From Burkholderiales bacterium (lineage in GTDB: Bacteria > Pseudomonadota > Gammaproteobacteria > Burkholderiales > Burkholderiaceae_C), in the NCBI GenBank assembly GCA_026400155.1, contig JAPLPO010000017.1, positions 1 to 34,211 on the forward strand: a DNA stretch of 34,211 nt, written 5' to 3'. Positions 1-8,280 of the stretch are shown one piece after another (the first letter of the stretch is position 1; the number at the start of each line of letters is the position of its first letter). Under the pieces are notes generated by a model. It saw only the letters and a list, made by a program, of their open reading frames with translations, was not told where the DNA came from and did not search any database. A program made the translations under genes and the position numbers.

Positions 1-814
1 CACCGCCACCAGGCAAAATACCCAGCATGGAGCCAATGGCCGTACCGCGCAACACAGCAGGAATCATGTTCCGGAAGTCTTCACCCGTTGGGAAGAGTCC
101 CTTCACTTTGCCGGTAAACACTTCGCGTTTGTCTTCAGGCTGTCCCAAGTTGGCAATGATCTCGCCGTAGCCAAATACACCCATGGCAACGACGATGAAA
201 CCAATACCGTCTGTGAGTTCAGGAATGTCAAAGCTGTAACGTGCCACACCAGAGTTGACATCGGTACCGATCAAGCCCAACAGCAAGCCCAACACAATCA
301 TGCCCACGGCTTTGATGAGGGAGCCAGAGGCCAACACCACGGCACCAATCAGGCCCAAGATCATGAGCGAGAAATATTCGGCAGGACCAAATTTGAATGC
401 AACCTCAGTGAGTGGGGCGGCAAAAGCAGCCAAAATCAAGGTACCCACACAACCGGCAAAGAAAGAGCCCAAACCAGCCGCGGCCAACGCAGGCCCCGCT
501 CGGCCTTTTCGGGCCATTTGGTAGCCGTCAATGACCGTAACCACCGAGGATGACTCGCCTGGCAAGTTCACCAAAATGGCGGTTGTCGAGCCACCGTATT
601 GGGCGCCGTAGTAAATACCGGCCAGCATGATGAGGGCAGCAATGGGAGGCAGTGCGTAGGTTGCGGGCAGCAACATGGCAATGGTGGCCACAGGGCCAAT
701 GCCTGGCAACACGCCAATGAGCGTACCCAGCAAACAACCGATGAAGGCGTAAATCAAGTTTTGGAAGGTGAAAGCAACACCAAAACCCAATGACAAGTTA
801 TTGATCAAATCCAT
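1..814 (-). CDS. tctA: TctA-family tripartite tricarboxylate transporter large permease (partial, N-terminal half)
   Basis: Large integral-membrane subunit of a TTT-type secondary transporter, which imports organic acids handed over by a periplasmic Bug/TctC binding protein. The start at 814 reads MDLINNLSLGFGVAF. It is followed by the family's glycine-rich stretches GVLPGIGPVATIAMLLP and YYGAQYGGSTTAILVNLPGE, then alternating hydrophobic helices. About 271 residues are visible and the frame runs off the left edge inside the second conserved GxLPGGG loop. Full-length TctA proteins are about 500 residues, so the C-terminal half lies outside. It sits 12 bp downstream of tctB and is surely co-transcribed with it. 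Family is certain from these motifs. The substrate cannot be read from the sequence, and no binding-protein gene is adjacent inside the window. Confidence 0.95.
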   Translation of the reverse strand, partial: MDLINNLSLGFGVAFTFQNLIYAFIGCLLGTLIGVLPGIGPVATIAMLLPATYALPPIAALIMLAGIYYGAQYGGSTTAILVNLPGESSSVVTVIDGYQMARKGRAGPALAAAGLGSFFAGCVGTLILAAFAAPLTEVAFKFGPAEYFSLMILGLIGAVVLASGSLIKAVGMIVLGLLLGLIGTDVNSGVARYSFDIPELTDGIGFIVVAMGVFGYGEIIANLGQPEDKREVFTGKVKGLFPTGEDFRNMIPAVLRGTAIGSMLGILPGGG

Positions 815-826
815 TTGGGGTACTCC

Positions 827-1315
827 TTAACCTGCAATGAAAGAAGGCCAAACAGGGAACTGCAGTTTGAGCAGCACAATGAAGGCGAGGTAGCTCATAA
901 CTGACAAGACAGTGGCCAAAATCAAAACTTCTTTCAGTTTGAATTTGTCGCCTGCCAAGCTCACAATCAGGGTGGTTCCATAAATGGCAACAATCAAACC
1001 CATGGCCGGAAATTTGATGCTGGGCAAGCCACCCAGCAAAACACCAAACAGCAAGTTGCCTGCGATGATGAAAGACAAAGGCTTCCAAGCCCAAGAACCA
1101 ACGCGATCGCCGGTGGGGGTTTCAACCACCAAGGATTTGAAAAGGATGATGCCACCGATGATGGCCAAAATGCTTCCCAGCAAAAGTGGGAAATAACCGG
1201 GGCCCATGCGTGCACCAGTACCGATGTTGTAGCTTGTAGCTCCGTAAGCAAATGCGGCACCAACGACGGTGTACAGAAGTCCGGAGTAAAAGTCTTTTTG
1301 ACTTTTGATTTTCAC
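827..1315 (-). CDS. tctB: TctB-family tripartite tricarboxylate transporter small permease
   Basis: Small four-helix membrane subunit that pairs with TctA. The protein opens VKIKSQKDFYSGLLY, carries the typical RMGPGYFPLLLG segment after the first helix, and has further hydrophobic stretches to the C-terminus. An ATG exists at 1366, but I prefer the GTG at 1315. It has a strong ribosome-binding sequence (GGAGGAG) about 6 bp upstream and gives the normal family N-terminus of about 162 residues, whereas the longer version adds an uncharged-polar 17-residue tail with no good Shine-Dalgarno. tctA follows after 12 bp. The region upstream carries two direct repeats that may regulate the pair. Family call is firm; substrate unknown. 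Confidence 0.9.
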   Translation of the reverse strand: MKIKSQKDFYSGLLYTVVGAAFAYGATSYNIGTGARMGPGYFPLLLGSILAIIGGIILFKSLVVETPTGDRVGSWAWKPLSFIIAGNLLFGVLLGGLPSIKFPAMGLIVAIYGTTLIVSLAGDKFKLKEVLILATVLSVMSYLAFIVLLKLQFPVWPSFIAG

Positions 1316-1377
1316 AGTGAGGCTCCTCCAAAAAGTTTGGGATGCCGGATTTTCAGGCCAATTCATCTCTGTCGATA

Positions 1378-1433
1378 TGTGGGTTTCACCTACTGAGTGG
1401 CAAAAAAGCCATGCGCTTTGTGGGTTTACCCTA
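1378..1433. promoter_or_regulatory. Pair of 15-bp direct repeats upstream of tctB (candidate operator)
   Basis: Plus-strand copies TGTGGGTTTCACCTA (1378-1392) and TGTGGGTTTACCCTA (1419-1433) agree at 13 of 15 positions and start 41 bp apart, about four helical turns. The second copy contains the near-palindrome GGGTTTACCC. They lie between tctB and the upstream methyltransferase gene, where the tctBA promoter would be expected. The function is inferred from position and repetition only. No matching regulator gene is visible nearby. Confidence 0.45.
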
Positions 1434-1458
1434 GTTTTCTAAGCTTTGCGCACTCGGA

Positions 1459-2223
1459 TTATTTCACCAAGGGTTTGAAACCTCTCAGCCACTTTGTGGC
1501 AGGTAGTCCAAATCTATTTTCAATCGCCTCAGCTTGAACCAAGAATGCATCTTTGGAAGGTCTGCTAGGAACACGTTGCGCCAAGACCACTGTGTTGCCT
1601 TCGCGGGTGGGTTTGAAGGCCCACAAGGCGTCTTCCCCAAATGCCTCAGCCATTTTGGCCAAACTTTGTTCGTAACTTGAAGTGCGTCCAAACAAATTGA
1701 CAGTCATGGTGCCTTCATCTGTGAGCAGTGCACGACAATTTTTGTAAAACGCCACGCTGTCAAGCACTGGAGCCGCAGCCTCGTGGTCATAAAGGTCTAC
1801 ATGCAAAATATCGACGGTGCCCAGCCACTCGCGGCTTTGAATTTCCTTGGCTGCATCGGCAATGATGACGCGCATGCGAGGGCCGTCTTCTGGCAATTTG
1901 AACCAGCCACGACAGGCATGCAAAACACCTGGGTTGAGTTCAATCGCGGTGCACGTCCAGCGCAATTTTTTGTAGCAAAACTTGGTCAAGCTGGCCGCCC
2001 CCAAGCCCAACTGCATGGCATGACGCCCCGCGACCGAAGCGCTCTTTAAAAAAAGCAAGCCCGCCATCATTCTTTGAATGTATTCAAGGTCTAAGTCAAA
2101 AGGTTCCTTGATGTTCATCGCGCCTTGAATCCAGGGCGTGCCTAAATGCAAATAGCGCGATACACCATCTTCCGAAAAAATGACTTCTGGCAGCTCAGGG
2201 GCTTTGGATGAAGATTTGCTCAT
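1459..2223 (-). CDS. Spermidine-synthase-like SAM-dependent methyltransferase fold protein
   Basis: Predicted cytoplasmic Rossmann-fold enzyme of 254 residues. A glycine-rich SAM-type loop (QLGLGAASLTKF) is at about 71-82, the acidic loop AIELNPGV at 93-100, and a catalytic-region motif DILHVDLYDHEA at 138-149. This is the arrangement of the spermidine/spermine synthase (PF01564-like) group. The aminopropyl-acceptor residues of true SpeE cannot be confirmed, and many short homologues are annotated only as spermidine synthase family, so polyamine synthesis is not established. The start codon overlaps the tatD stop by 4 bp (ATGA, 2220-2223), showing translational coupling at the end of the lol-tatD operon. 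Confidence 0.75.
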   Translation of the reverse strand: MSKSSSKAPELPEVIFSEDGVSRYLHLGTPWIQGAMNIKEPFDLDLEYIQRMMAGLLFLKSASVAGRHAMQLGLGAASLTKFCYKKLRWTCTAIELNPGVLHACRGWFKLPEDGPRMRVIIADAAKEIQSREWLGTVDILHVDLYDHEAAAPVLDSVAFYKNCRALLTDEGTMTVNLFGRTSSYEQSLAKMAEAFGEDALWAFKPTREGNTVVLAQRVPSRPSKDAFLVQAEAIENRFGLPATKWLRGFKPLVK

Positions 2224-3095
2224 GGATTTTCAAAATGATGAAGCTGCGGAAGAACACGCTGCGCATTGGCCAGTGTGGCAGCCGCAATGTCAGGCACAGA
2301 AAGGCCGCGCAGCTGCGCCAGAACAGCACCGATGCGGGGCAACTGAGAGGGCTCGTTGCGTGCCTGCACAGCAAGACCGTGCTCTGATTTTCTTTCGGCT
2401 TGTGTTTTGTAAAGCCAATGCGGCGGTATGTCAGGAGCATCGGTTTCCAACACCACGGCCGAGAGCGGCAGTTCATTGGCCAAGCGCCTGAGTTGCAGTG
2501 CGCGATCAAAGGTGAGTGCGCCCCCAAAACCCAAAGCAAAACCCATCTCGACGAAGGTTTGAGCTTGCTGAAAACTACCATTGAAAGCATGCGCAATACC
2601 GCCCTGCACCCCATGCCGCCTGAGTCCTTTTAACAATTCATCGGCGGATTTGCGCACATGCAAAATAACGGGAAGTTTGAATTTTTGCGCCAGCTTCAAT
2701 TGCGCGTGGTAGAAGAATTCTTGCTTCTCTCGCATGGCTGGCTCACACAAAGCAGGGACAAAAAAATCTAGGCCTATTTCACCCACTGCCACCAGCCTGG
2801 CATCTGAGCGCAAACCTTGGGCGTCTTTGGCCAAGGCACCCTCAATGCACTGCGCCAAAAAATCCAAGTCTTGTTCTTGAGCCTGTGGCACATACAAGGG
2901 GTGAATACCCAGAGCATAGGGCTGGTGAAATGCTTGCGCCAACTTTTGCAAAGACAAAAAATCTTTGGCTTGAACTGCTGGCATGACACACCAAGCCACA
3001 CCTTGGGATTGTGCGTTTTGCATGACCGCGGTGCGGTCTAAGTCAAACTCAGGAGCATCAAAATGGCAATGGCTGTCAAGCCAGAGCAGGCTCAT
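2220..3095 (-). CDS. tatD: TatD family metal-dependent hydrolase (DNase)
   Basis: TIM-barrel metal-dependent hydrolase of 291 residues. Metal ligands visible are the N-terminal HxH (DSHCHFD, His9 and His11), Glu106 in VGEIGLD, His146 in ILHVRKS, His169 in AHAFNGS, and an Asp in LETDAP near the C-terminus. Members act as 3'-5' exonucleases or related DNases, possibly in repair. I chose the ATG at 3095 because it begins right before the conserved [10 protein letters not shown] and overlaps the lolD stop by 4 bp (ATGA, 3092-3095). An upstream ATG at 3137 would add a basic tail lying entirely inside lolD. Family is certain; assignment to TatD itself rather than the YcfH or YjjV paralogues is less so. 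Confidence 0.9.
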   Translation of the reverse strand: MSLLWLDSHCHFDAPEFDLDRTAVMQNAQSQGVAWCVMPAVQAKDFLSLQKLAQAFHQPYALGIHPLYVPQAQEQDLDFLAQCIEGALAKDAQGLRSDARLVAVGEIGLDFFVPALCEPAMREKQEFFYHAQLKLAQKFKLPVILHVRKSADELLKGLRRHGVQGGIAHAFNGSFQQAQTFVEMGFALGFGGALTFDRALQLRRLANELPLSAVVLETDAPDIPPHWLYKTQAERKSEHGLAVQARNEPSQLPRIGAVLAQLRGLSVPDIAAATLANAQRVLPQLHHFENP

Positions 3096-3781
3096 GGCTG
3101 AAGCACGCCTTTTTCTAAGCGAAGAACGCGGCTGCAACGCGCCGCCAGTTGGGGGTCGTGCGTGACCACCACAAACGCAGTGCCTTGCTGTTCGGCTGTG
3201 TTGAGCATGAGGTCGAAAACGCTTTCTGCAGTGGCCCGGTCTAAATTGCCGGTTGGCTCATCGGCTAAAACACAAGCGGGCTGCGTCACCATGGCGCGCG
3301 CAATGGCCACCCTTTGGCGCTCGCCCCCTGAAAGCTCTGCAGGTCGGTGCAATGCCCTATTTTGCAGTCCCACTTGCGCCAATCTTTCTAAGGCCAAGGC
3401 ATTGGCAGCTTGCTTCGAATCCCGCCGAATCCAAAGTGGCATAGCCACATTTTCTTGTGCGGTAAATTCGGGCAACAAATGGTGAAACTGATAAACAAAA
3501 CCCAGCAAACGGTTGCGCCTAGCGCCCTGTTCAGCGGCACCGTAGCCAGACCAATCTTGCCCCTGTAGCAAGACTTGTCCTTGGGTGGGCGAGTCGAGGC
3601 CGCCCATCAAATGCATCAGCGTACTTTTGCCAGAACCCGAGGCGCCCACAATGGCCACAGTTTCACCCGCTTTGACGCTGAGGTCGACGCCTTGTAAGAC
3701 AGAGACACTCAAGCCTCCTTCTGAGAAACGTTTGCTTAAGCCGCGAACTTCAAGCACCGGCTGTTGGGCCACATCACTCAT
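3092..3781 (-). CDS. lolD: Lipoprotein-releasing system ATPase LolD
   Basis: ABC ATPase of 229 residues that powers extraction of outer-membrane lipoproteins from the inner membrane by the LolCDE complex and their delivery to LolA. Visible motifs: Walker A GASGSGKS at 46-53, Q-loop region near 97, signature LSGGERQ at 150-156, Walker [12 protein letters not shown] at 171-181, and the switch His at 208 (VTHDP). The start MSDVAQQP at 3781 overlaps the lolC/E stop by 8 bp, and its stop overlaps tatD by 4 bp. The permease next to it fixes the assignment; MacB or FtsE-type ATPases share the motifs but not this context. Confidence 0.94.
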   Translation of the reverse strand: MSDVAQQPVLEVRGLSKRFSEGGLSVSVLQGVDLSVKAGETVAIVGASGSGKSTLMHLMGGLDSPTQGQVLLQGQDWSGYGAAEQGARRNRLLGFVYQFHHLLPEFTAQENVAMPLWIRRDSKQAANALALERLAQVGLQNRALHRPAELSGGERQRVAIARAMVTQPACVLADEPTGNLDRATAESVFDLMLNTAEQQGTAFVVVTHDPQLAARCSRVLRLEKGVLQP

Positions 3782-5051
3782 AACGCAAAGCCTCCGCAGG
3801 GTTGACTTGGCTGGCGCGCCAGCTCGGATAGAGCGTTGCCACAAAGGACAAAACCAATGAAATAAGCACGACCGGCAAGATGTCTGACATTTGGGGGTCG
3901 CTTGGCATGCGGCTAATGAGGTAAATGTCTTTGGGTAAAAAGCTGGCGCGGAAAAGTGTTTCGAGCGCTGGCACGATCACATCAATGTTGAATGCAATGA
4001 GCAAGCCCAACAGCATGCCACCCAATGTGCCAATGACGCCCACCAAGGCGCCCTGCACCATGAACACGCCCATGATGCTTCTAGGACTTGCGCCCAAGGT
4101 TCGCAGGATGGCGATGTCGGCGCGCTTGTCGGTCACGGACATCACCAAAGTGGACACCAAATTGAAAGCGGCCACCGCCACAATGAGCGTAAGGATGATG
4201 AACATCATGCGTTTTTCAACTTGCACGGCCGCAAACCAAGTTCTGTTTTGTTGCGTCCAATCGCGCAGCGCCATACCCATGGGCAAGGTGGGTGCAAGCT
4301 CTCGCGCTACAGCGCGCGCTTCGTGCAAATCTTTGATTTTGAGACGGATGCCTGTGGGTCCTTCTAAGCGAAAAATTTTGCCCGCATCGGCCACGTGCAA
4401 CATGGCCAAGGATGCGTCATATTCGTAGTGCCCTGAGTTGAAAACACCCACCACTTGCATTTGTTTAAGACGCGGCAAAACGCCTGCAGGCGTCACTTGG
4501 CCGTTGGGCGCAATGAGTGTGACGGGATCGCCAATTCGCAGACCCAACTGCCGCGCCAAATCAATTCCCAAAACGATCCCAAACTGCCCTGGTACCAACT
4601 CATTAATGCCTGGCAGGGCTTGATTGCCAGACATTGAACCTGCAGACAGGTCCACCACGCTGGGCTCAAGTGCAGGATCGATGCCACGCACCAAGACGCC
4701 CTTCATGTCCTCACCCCTGGCCAGCAAAGCCTGAGCTGCAATGAAAGGGGCTGCGCCAATGACTTTGGGATTGCTTTTAATTTGCTCAAGGGTTCCTGTG
4801 ACGTCCTCTAAAGGTCCGCCATCGGCTGAAATCAATTCGATGTGCGACACCACGCTCAGCATTCTGTCGCGGACTTCTTTCTGAAAGCCATTCATGACAG
4901 ACAAGACAATGACCAAGGCTGCAACACCAAGACCAATGCCCAACATCGAGACGCCCGAGATGAAAGAGATGAAGCCATTGCGACGCGTGGCTCTGCCTGC
5001 GCGGGTATAGCGCCAACCCAATACCAGCTCGTAAGCCAATTCAAAACTCAT
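3774..5051 (-). CDS. lolC: Lipoprotein-releasing system transmembrane protein LolC/LolE
   Basis: Inner-membrane permease of the Lol lipoprotein-sorting system, 425 residues. N-terminal helix at about 27-53 ([20 protein letters not shown]) after a basic segment, then a large periplasmic domain, then three C-terminal helices in the FtsX/MacB-like permease domain with the conserved [23 protein letters not shown] loop, ending NPAEALRYE. Only one permease gene is present. In many beta-proteobacteria a single LolF-like protein serves as a homodimer in place of LolC plus LolE, so LolC is a family label. It is the first gene of the lol-tatD-methyltransferase operon and diverges from the recJ side at about 5052-5160. 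Confidence 0.93.
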   Translation of the reverse strand: MSFELAYELVLGWRYTRAGRATRRNGFISFISGVSMLGIGLGVAALVIVLSVMNGFQKEVRDRMLSVVSHIELISADGGPLEDVTGTLEQIKSNPKVIGAAPFIAAQALLARGEDMKGVLVRGIDPALEPSVVDLSAGSMSGNQALPGINELVPGQFGIVLGIDLARQLGLRIGDPVTLIAPNGQVTPAGVLPRLKQMQVVGVFNSGHYEYDASLAMLHVADAGKIFRLEGPTGIRLKIKDLHEARAVARELAPTLPMGMALRDWTQQNRTWFAAVQVEKRMMFIILTLIVAVAAFNLVSTLVMSVTDKRADIAILRTLGASPRSIMGVFMVQGALVGVIGTLGGMLLGLLIAFNIDVIVPALETLFRASFLPKDIYLISRMPSDPQMSDILPVVLISLVLSFVATLYPSWRASQVNPAEALRYE

Positions 5052-5078
5052 TCAGGGCCACTTTCAAGGGACAGATAC

Positions 5079-5120
5079 TGCCACATACCAAATGCCGCAT
5101 ACAAAATGCCACATGCCGAC
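5079..5120. repeat. Three 14-bp-spaced TGCCRCAT repeats in the lolC/recJ-side divergent region
   Basis: The octamer TGCCRCAT occurs at 5079-5086, 5093-5100 and 5107-5114, spaced exactly 14 bp. The first two 14-mers are TGCCACATACCAAA and TGCCGCATACAAAA; the third degenerates after the octamer. Right after it, TGTCACAA (5121-5128) faces TTGTGTCA (5136-5143) as a 7-of-8 inverted repeat. The region lies between two divergent transcription units, so a regulatory role is possible, but a simple slippage-made microrepeat is equally plausible. Confidence 0.45.
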
Positions 5121-5160
5121 TGTCACAAAGGGACATTGTGTCATCCCTGACAATACGGGC

Positions 5161-6120
5161 ATGAAAGCAGGCTTACCACCCTACGCAATGCCCCAGGCCC
5201 CTCAAGACCCAGCAGCCCTCCGCCATGGGGTGATTGCTTACGCCGCCCCAGAGTCTGAGGCACTGCAAAAAGCAATGGACACATTGTATTTGCCCAACCT
5301 GGAAAAATTACTTAGCCGCCTGTCCTACGTCAAAAATTCAAGCCAAGCAGCCGAAGATTCAAATGCGTTTCTCATGCCGCACGAACATGCCCTCAAATTG
5401 ATTGGCATGGCACCCTGTTTAGGCCCAGAAGCCATCATGACCCCCTGCCATTGGCAAGTCGGCATGAACGAGGTGATTTTGCTCAAACCCGAAGAGTTGG
5501 CCTTGAGCGACGCAGAATCAAGGCAAGTTTTGTCTGCCATGCAACCCTACTTTGAGGAGGACGGTCTGCATGTTGTGTACGAAAGCCCTCTGGTTTGGCG
5601 TGTCACTGGCCATCTGATCGATGGTTTGCCTTTGGCCAGCATTGAGCGGGTGTCTGGCAAAAGCATTCAAACGTGGATGCCCAATTTGCAACAAGCCAAA
5701 ACTTTGCAACGTTTACAAAGTGAAATGCAGATGCTTCTTTACCAACACCCTGTGAACGACGAGCGAAGTTTGAAGGGGCGATGGACGGTGAATTCTTTTT
5801 GGATGCACAGAGATTTAGACCAGCTTTATCCGCAAAGCGACAAGCTTTCGGTGGCCTTCGATTTGCGAGAACCGGCCCAATTGTCTAACCCAGAGCTATG
5901 GCAAAAATCGTGGCAACAGATTGACAACACGCTCGCACTTTCTTTGTGCCAAGCTTTGGATTTGAACCAAGCCGTGTCGCTCACACTGTGCAGCGAAAAT
6001 TCTTTGAGACACTACTCACTGCAGCCAGATTCATGGCGCCAAAAACTGCAGCGCGTTTTCAAGCCTGTCTCTCTAAGCCGAGAATTGCGTGCCTTGACAA
6101 TTGGAGTTGCCAGCCCATGA
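5161..6120 (+). CDS. Conserved hypothetical protein preceding recJ
   Basis: Protein of about 319 residues with no recognised catalytic motif. It reads as a soluble cytoplasmic protein: no signal peptide or membrane helix. Noticeable segments are HGVIAYAAPESEALQKAM near the N-terminus, ALKLIGMAPCLGP, CHWQVGMNEVIL, and a charged SFWMHRDLDQLYPQSD stretch near the middle. A similar gene is, to my recollection, common before recJ in Burkholderiales, sometimes with doubtful phosphoglycerate-mutase labels; I see no support for that. The start is uncertain: ATG at 5092, 5161 or 5188 are all possible, none with a clear ribosome-binding site, and the 5092 start would read through the 14-bp repeats. The 3' end overlaps recJ by 4 bp (ATGA, 6117-6120), so the two are coupled. 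Confidence 0.75.
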   Translation: MKAGLPPYAMPQAPQDPAALRHGVIAYAAPESEALQKAMDTLYLPNLEKLLSRLSYVKNSSQAAEDSNAFLMPHEHALKLIGMAPCLGPEAIMTPCHWQVGMNEVILLKPEELALSDAESRQVLSAMQPYFEEDGLHVVYESPLVWRVTGHLIDGLPLASIERVSGKSIQTWMPNLQQAKTLQRLQSEMQMLLYQHPVNDERSLKGRWTVNSFWMHRDLDQLYPQSDKLSVAFDLREPAQLSNPELWQKSWQQIDNTLALSLCQALDLNQAVSLTLCSENSLRHYSLQPDSWRQKLQRVFKPVSLSRELRALTIGVASP

Positions 6121-7832
6121 GTTTGAAAATATTGACGCGCGACGTCCCGCCGCGCACTGCCTGGGCCTTAGAACAAGCTGGCATTCACCCCCTGCTTTCG
6201 CGCTTGTTTGCTGCGCGAGGCATCGTGAGTGCAGAAGAATTGGACGATGGTCTGGCCAAGTTATTGGCGCCAAGCTCATTAAAAGGGAACCAAGCCGCAG
6301 CTGTTTTGTTGGCCGATGCCATTGCAAGCAACAAGCGCCTTTGCATCGTGGCCGACTACGATTGCGATGGCGCCACAGCCTGTGCAGTCGGCCTTCGGGG
6401 TTTGCGCATGCTCGGCGCTCAGCACGTGAATTACATCGTGCCTGACCGCGTTGTGGATGGCTATGGTCTGACGGCCCCTATTGCAGAGCGGGTGAAGCAA
6501 TCGGGCGCAGATGTGCTGATAACTGTCGACAATGGGATTGCCAGCATGGAGGGCGTTGCGCAAGCGCAGGCTTTGGGTTTGCAAGTATTGATCACAGATC
6601 ACCACTTGCCTGCAGCCACCTTGCCCACGGCAGAAGTCATTGTGAACCCCAACCAAGCAGGCTGTGATTTCGAAAGCAAGTCATTGGCAGGTGTGGGCGT
6701 GATGTTTTATGTGCTGCTGGCTTTGCGTGCCGAGCTGCGCCAACGTGGCGTATTCTCAGCCGAATCGCAACCCAAACTCGATACCCTTTTGCCTTTGGTA
6801 GCCTTGGGCACCGTGGCAGACGTGGTGAGGCTTGACAACAACAACCGCCGCTTGGTGGCACAGGGCTTAAAGCGCATTCGAGCAGGACAGATGCCTGCCG
6901 GCATGCTGGCATTGTTCAAAGCAGCTGGCCGGGAGCCCAAAGTAGCCACCACCTTTGACTTCGGATTTGCACTCGGCCCCCGAATCAATGCCGCAGGCCG
7001 CTTGTCAGACATGACATTGGGCATTGAATGTCTCACCTCCGATGATTCAGTAAGAGCCGATGAATTGGCCAAGCAACTGGATGCCATCAATCGGGAGCGC
7101 CGAGACATTGAAGGCGACATGCGCCAGCAAGCCATGGACATTGCCGAGTCTTTGTTGGATGACAGCGAGGAGCCGCCCCCTGCCATCTGCGTTTTCGATC
7201 CCGATTTTCACGAAGGTGTGGTGGGCATTGTGGCCTCCCGCATCAAAGACAAATTTCACCGACCCTGCTTTGTTTTTGCCGCCAGCAATGCGCCCGGCAA
7301 AGAGCACGAATTGAAAGGCTCAGGCCGCTCGATTCCGGGCTTTCACCTGCGAGATGCGCTCGACCTCATGGCTAAAAAGCATCCGCATGTGTTGTTGCGA
7401 TTTGGTGGCCATGCCATGGCTGCCGGCTGCACCATCGAAGAAGAAAACTTGGAATTGTTTGAGGCTTGTTTCATGCAAGTGGCTGCCGAACTCTTATCGC
7501 CTGCAACGCTTCAACGCAAATTGGAAACCGATGGCCCGCTGCAAGCGCAATACCGGCGCGTTGAATTCATCGATGTGATGCACAAAGAGGTATGGGGCCA
7601 AGGCTTTGCAGCGCCTGTTTTCAGCGATGAAGTGGAAGTTGTTTCACAAAAGCTGGTGGGTGAAAAACACCTCGCCCTCAAACTCAAACACCACGGTCAA
7701 CCCGTGGACGGCATTTGGTTTGGTCGAATTGAACCCTTGCCCGCTCGCGTCAAGCTGGCCTATCGGCTCGATGTCGATGAATGGCAAGGGCAAAAACGCG
7801 TGCGCTTCATGGTGGAAGCCGCCGAGCTTTAA
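6117..7832 (+). CDS. recJ: Single-stranded-DNA-specific exonuclease RecJ
   Basis: 5'-3' single-strand exonuclease of recombination and mismatch repair, 571 residues, cytoplasmic. DHH phosphoesterase motifs are clear: VADYDCDG at 78-85, TVDNGIAS at 136-143, DHH at 161-163, and VALGTVADVV at 228-237. The DHHA1 domain has the GGH motif at 430-432 (RFGGHAMAAG), followed by the OB-like C-terminal domain ending FMVEAAEL. The ATG at 6117 overlaps the upstream stop by 4 bp and gives the normal MSLKILTRDVP start; an in-frame ATG at 5946 would only extend backwards through the upstream gene. The length fits the beta-proteobacterial family. It converges with coaD at a gap of only 5 bp. Confidence 0.97.
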   Translation: MSLKILTRDVPPRTAWALEQAGIHPLLSRLFAARGIVSAEELDDGLAKLLAPSSLKGNQAAAVLLADAIASNKRLCIVADYDCDGATACAVGLRGLRMLGAQHVNYIVPDRVVDGYGLTAPIAERVKQSGADVLITVDNGIASMEGVAQAQALGLQVLITDHHLPAATLPTAEVIVNPNQAGCDFESKSLAGVGVMFYVLLALRAELRQRGVFSAESQPKLDTLLPLVALGTVADVVRLDNNNRRLVAQGLKRIRAGQMPAGMLALFKAAGREPKVATTFDFGFALGPRINAAGRLSDMTLGIECLTSDDSVRADELAKQLDAINRERRDIEGDMRQQAMDIAESLLDDSEEPPPAICVFDPDFHEGVVGIVASRIKDKFHRPCFVFAASNAPGKEHELKGSGRSIPGFHLRDALDLMAKKHPHVLLRFGGHAMAAGCTIEEENLELFEACFMQVAAELLSPATLQRKLETDGPLQAQYRRVEFIDVMHKEVWGQGFAAPVFSDEVEVVSQKLVGEKHLALKLKHHGQPVDGIWFGRIEPLPARVKLAYRLDVDEWQGQKRVRFMVEAAEL

Positions 7833-7837
7833 CCTCT

Positions 7838-8254
7838 TTATCGCTTGGCCTGCAGGGCCTTCAAAACAGCGGGTGAAACAAGCCCGCTTGTGTGCAAAAA
7901 GACGGTGTCTACTTCGGGCGCTAAGTGCCGGTTCATGCCGGCCATTTGTGTTTCGTAATCGTAGTCAGTGACGGAGCGCAAACCTCGCACAATGACACGC
8001 GCGCCTTGGCTGTGCACAAAATCGCATAGCAAGCCTGAGAAAGGCAAAACCGTGACGTTGCCCAAATCTTGCGTCACTTCTTGCGCCATGGCCAAACGCT
8101 CTTCCAAGGTGAACATGGTTTTTTTGTGGTGTGCGGTGGCCACAGCCACCACCACTTTGTCAAACATTTGCGAGGCGCGGTACACCACATCCTCATGACC
8201 CAAAGTAATGGGGTCAAAAGTTCCAGAATAAACAGCGGTCACTGTGCGACTCAT
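7838..8254 (-). CDS. coaD: Phosphopantetheine adenylyltransferase CoaD, with an internal C-terminal deletion
   Basis: Enzyme of coenzyme A synthesis that transfers AMP from ATP to 4'-phosphopantetheine. The nucleotidyltransferase motifs are present: SGTFDPITLGH at 10-20, KK at 44-45, VIVRGLRS at 87-94, and the ETQMAGMNRHL segment at 101-111. The protein is only 138 residues against a usual 158-165. After DTVFL (116-120) it jumps through HTSG straight to LVSPAVLKALQAKR. The usual segment between, which carries the ISSTxVRE-type ATP-binding motif (about 124-130 in E. coli), is absent. The reading frame is intact and there is no DNA in which the segment could hide, because recJ ends 5 bp away. 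Start at 8254 has an AGGAG site, itself inside the palindrome AGGAGCTCCT (8256-8265). Family certain; activity doubtful. Confidence 0.9.
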   Translation of the reverse strand: MSRTVTAVYSGTFDPITLGHEDVVYRASQMFDKVVVAVATAHHKKTMFTLEERLAMAQEVTQDLGNVTVLPFSGLLCDFVHSQGARVIVRGLRSVTDYDYETQMAGMNRHLAPEVDTVFLHTSGLVSPAVLKALQAKR

Positions 8255-8280
8255 GAGGAGCTCCTGATGGTTTGGAGGGA

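Noticed and set aside
1316-1366. Longer TctB start at 1366
   Set aside because: No good ribosome-binding site, whereas GTG at 1315 has GGAGGAG at correct spacing and the usual family N-terminus.
5946-6116. Upstream in-frame extension of recJ to an ATG at 5946
   Set aside because: It lies inside the preceding gene, lacks family similarity, and the ATG at 6117 gives the normal RecJ start with a 4-bp coupling overlap.
8256-8265. AGGAGCTCCT palindrome over the coaD ribosome-binding site as a regulatory hairpin
   Set aside because: It has no loop, so a single RNA could not fold on it; it most likely arises because the Shine-Dalgarno happens to be followed by CTCCT.
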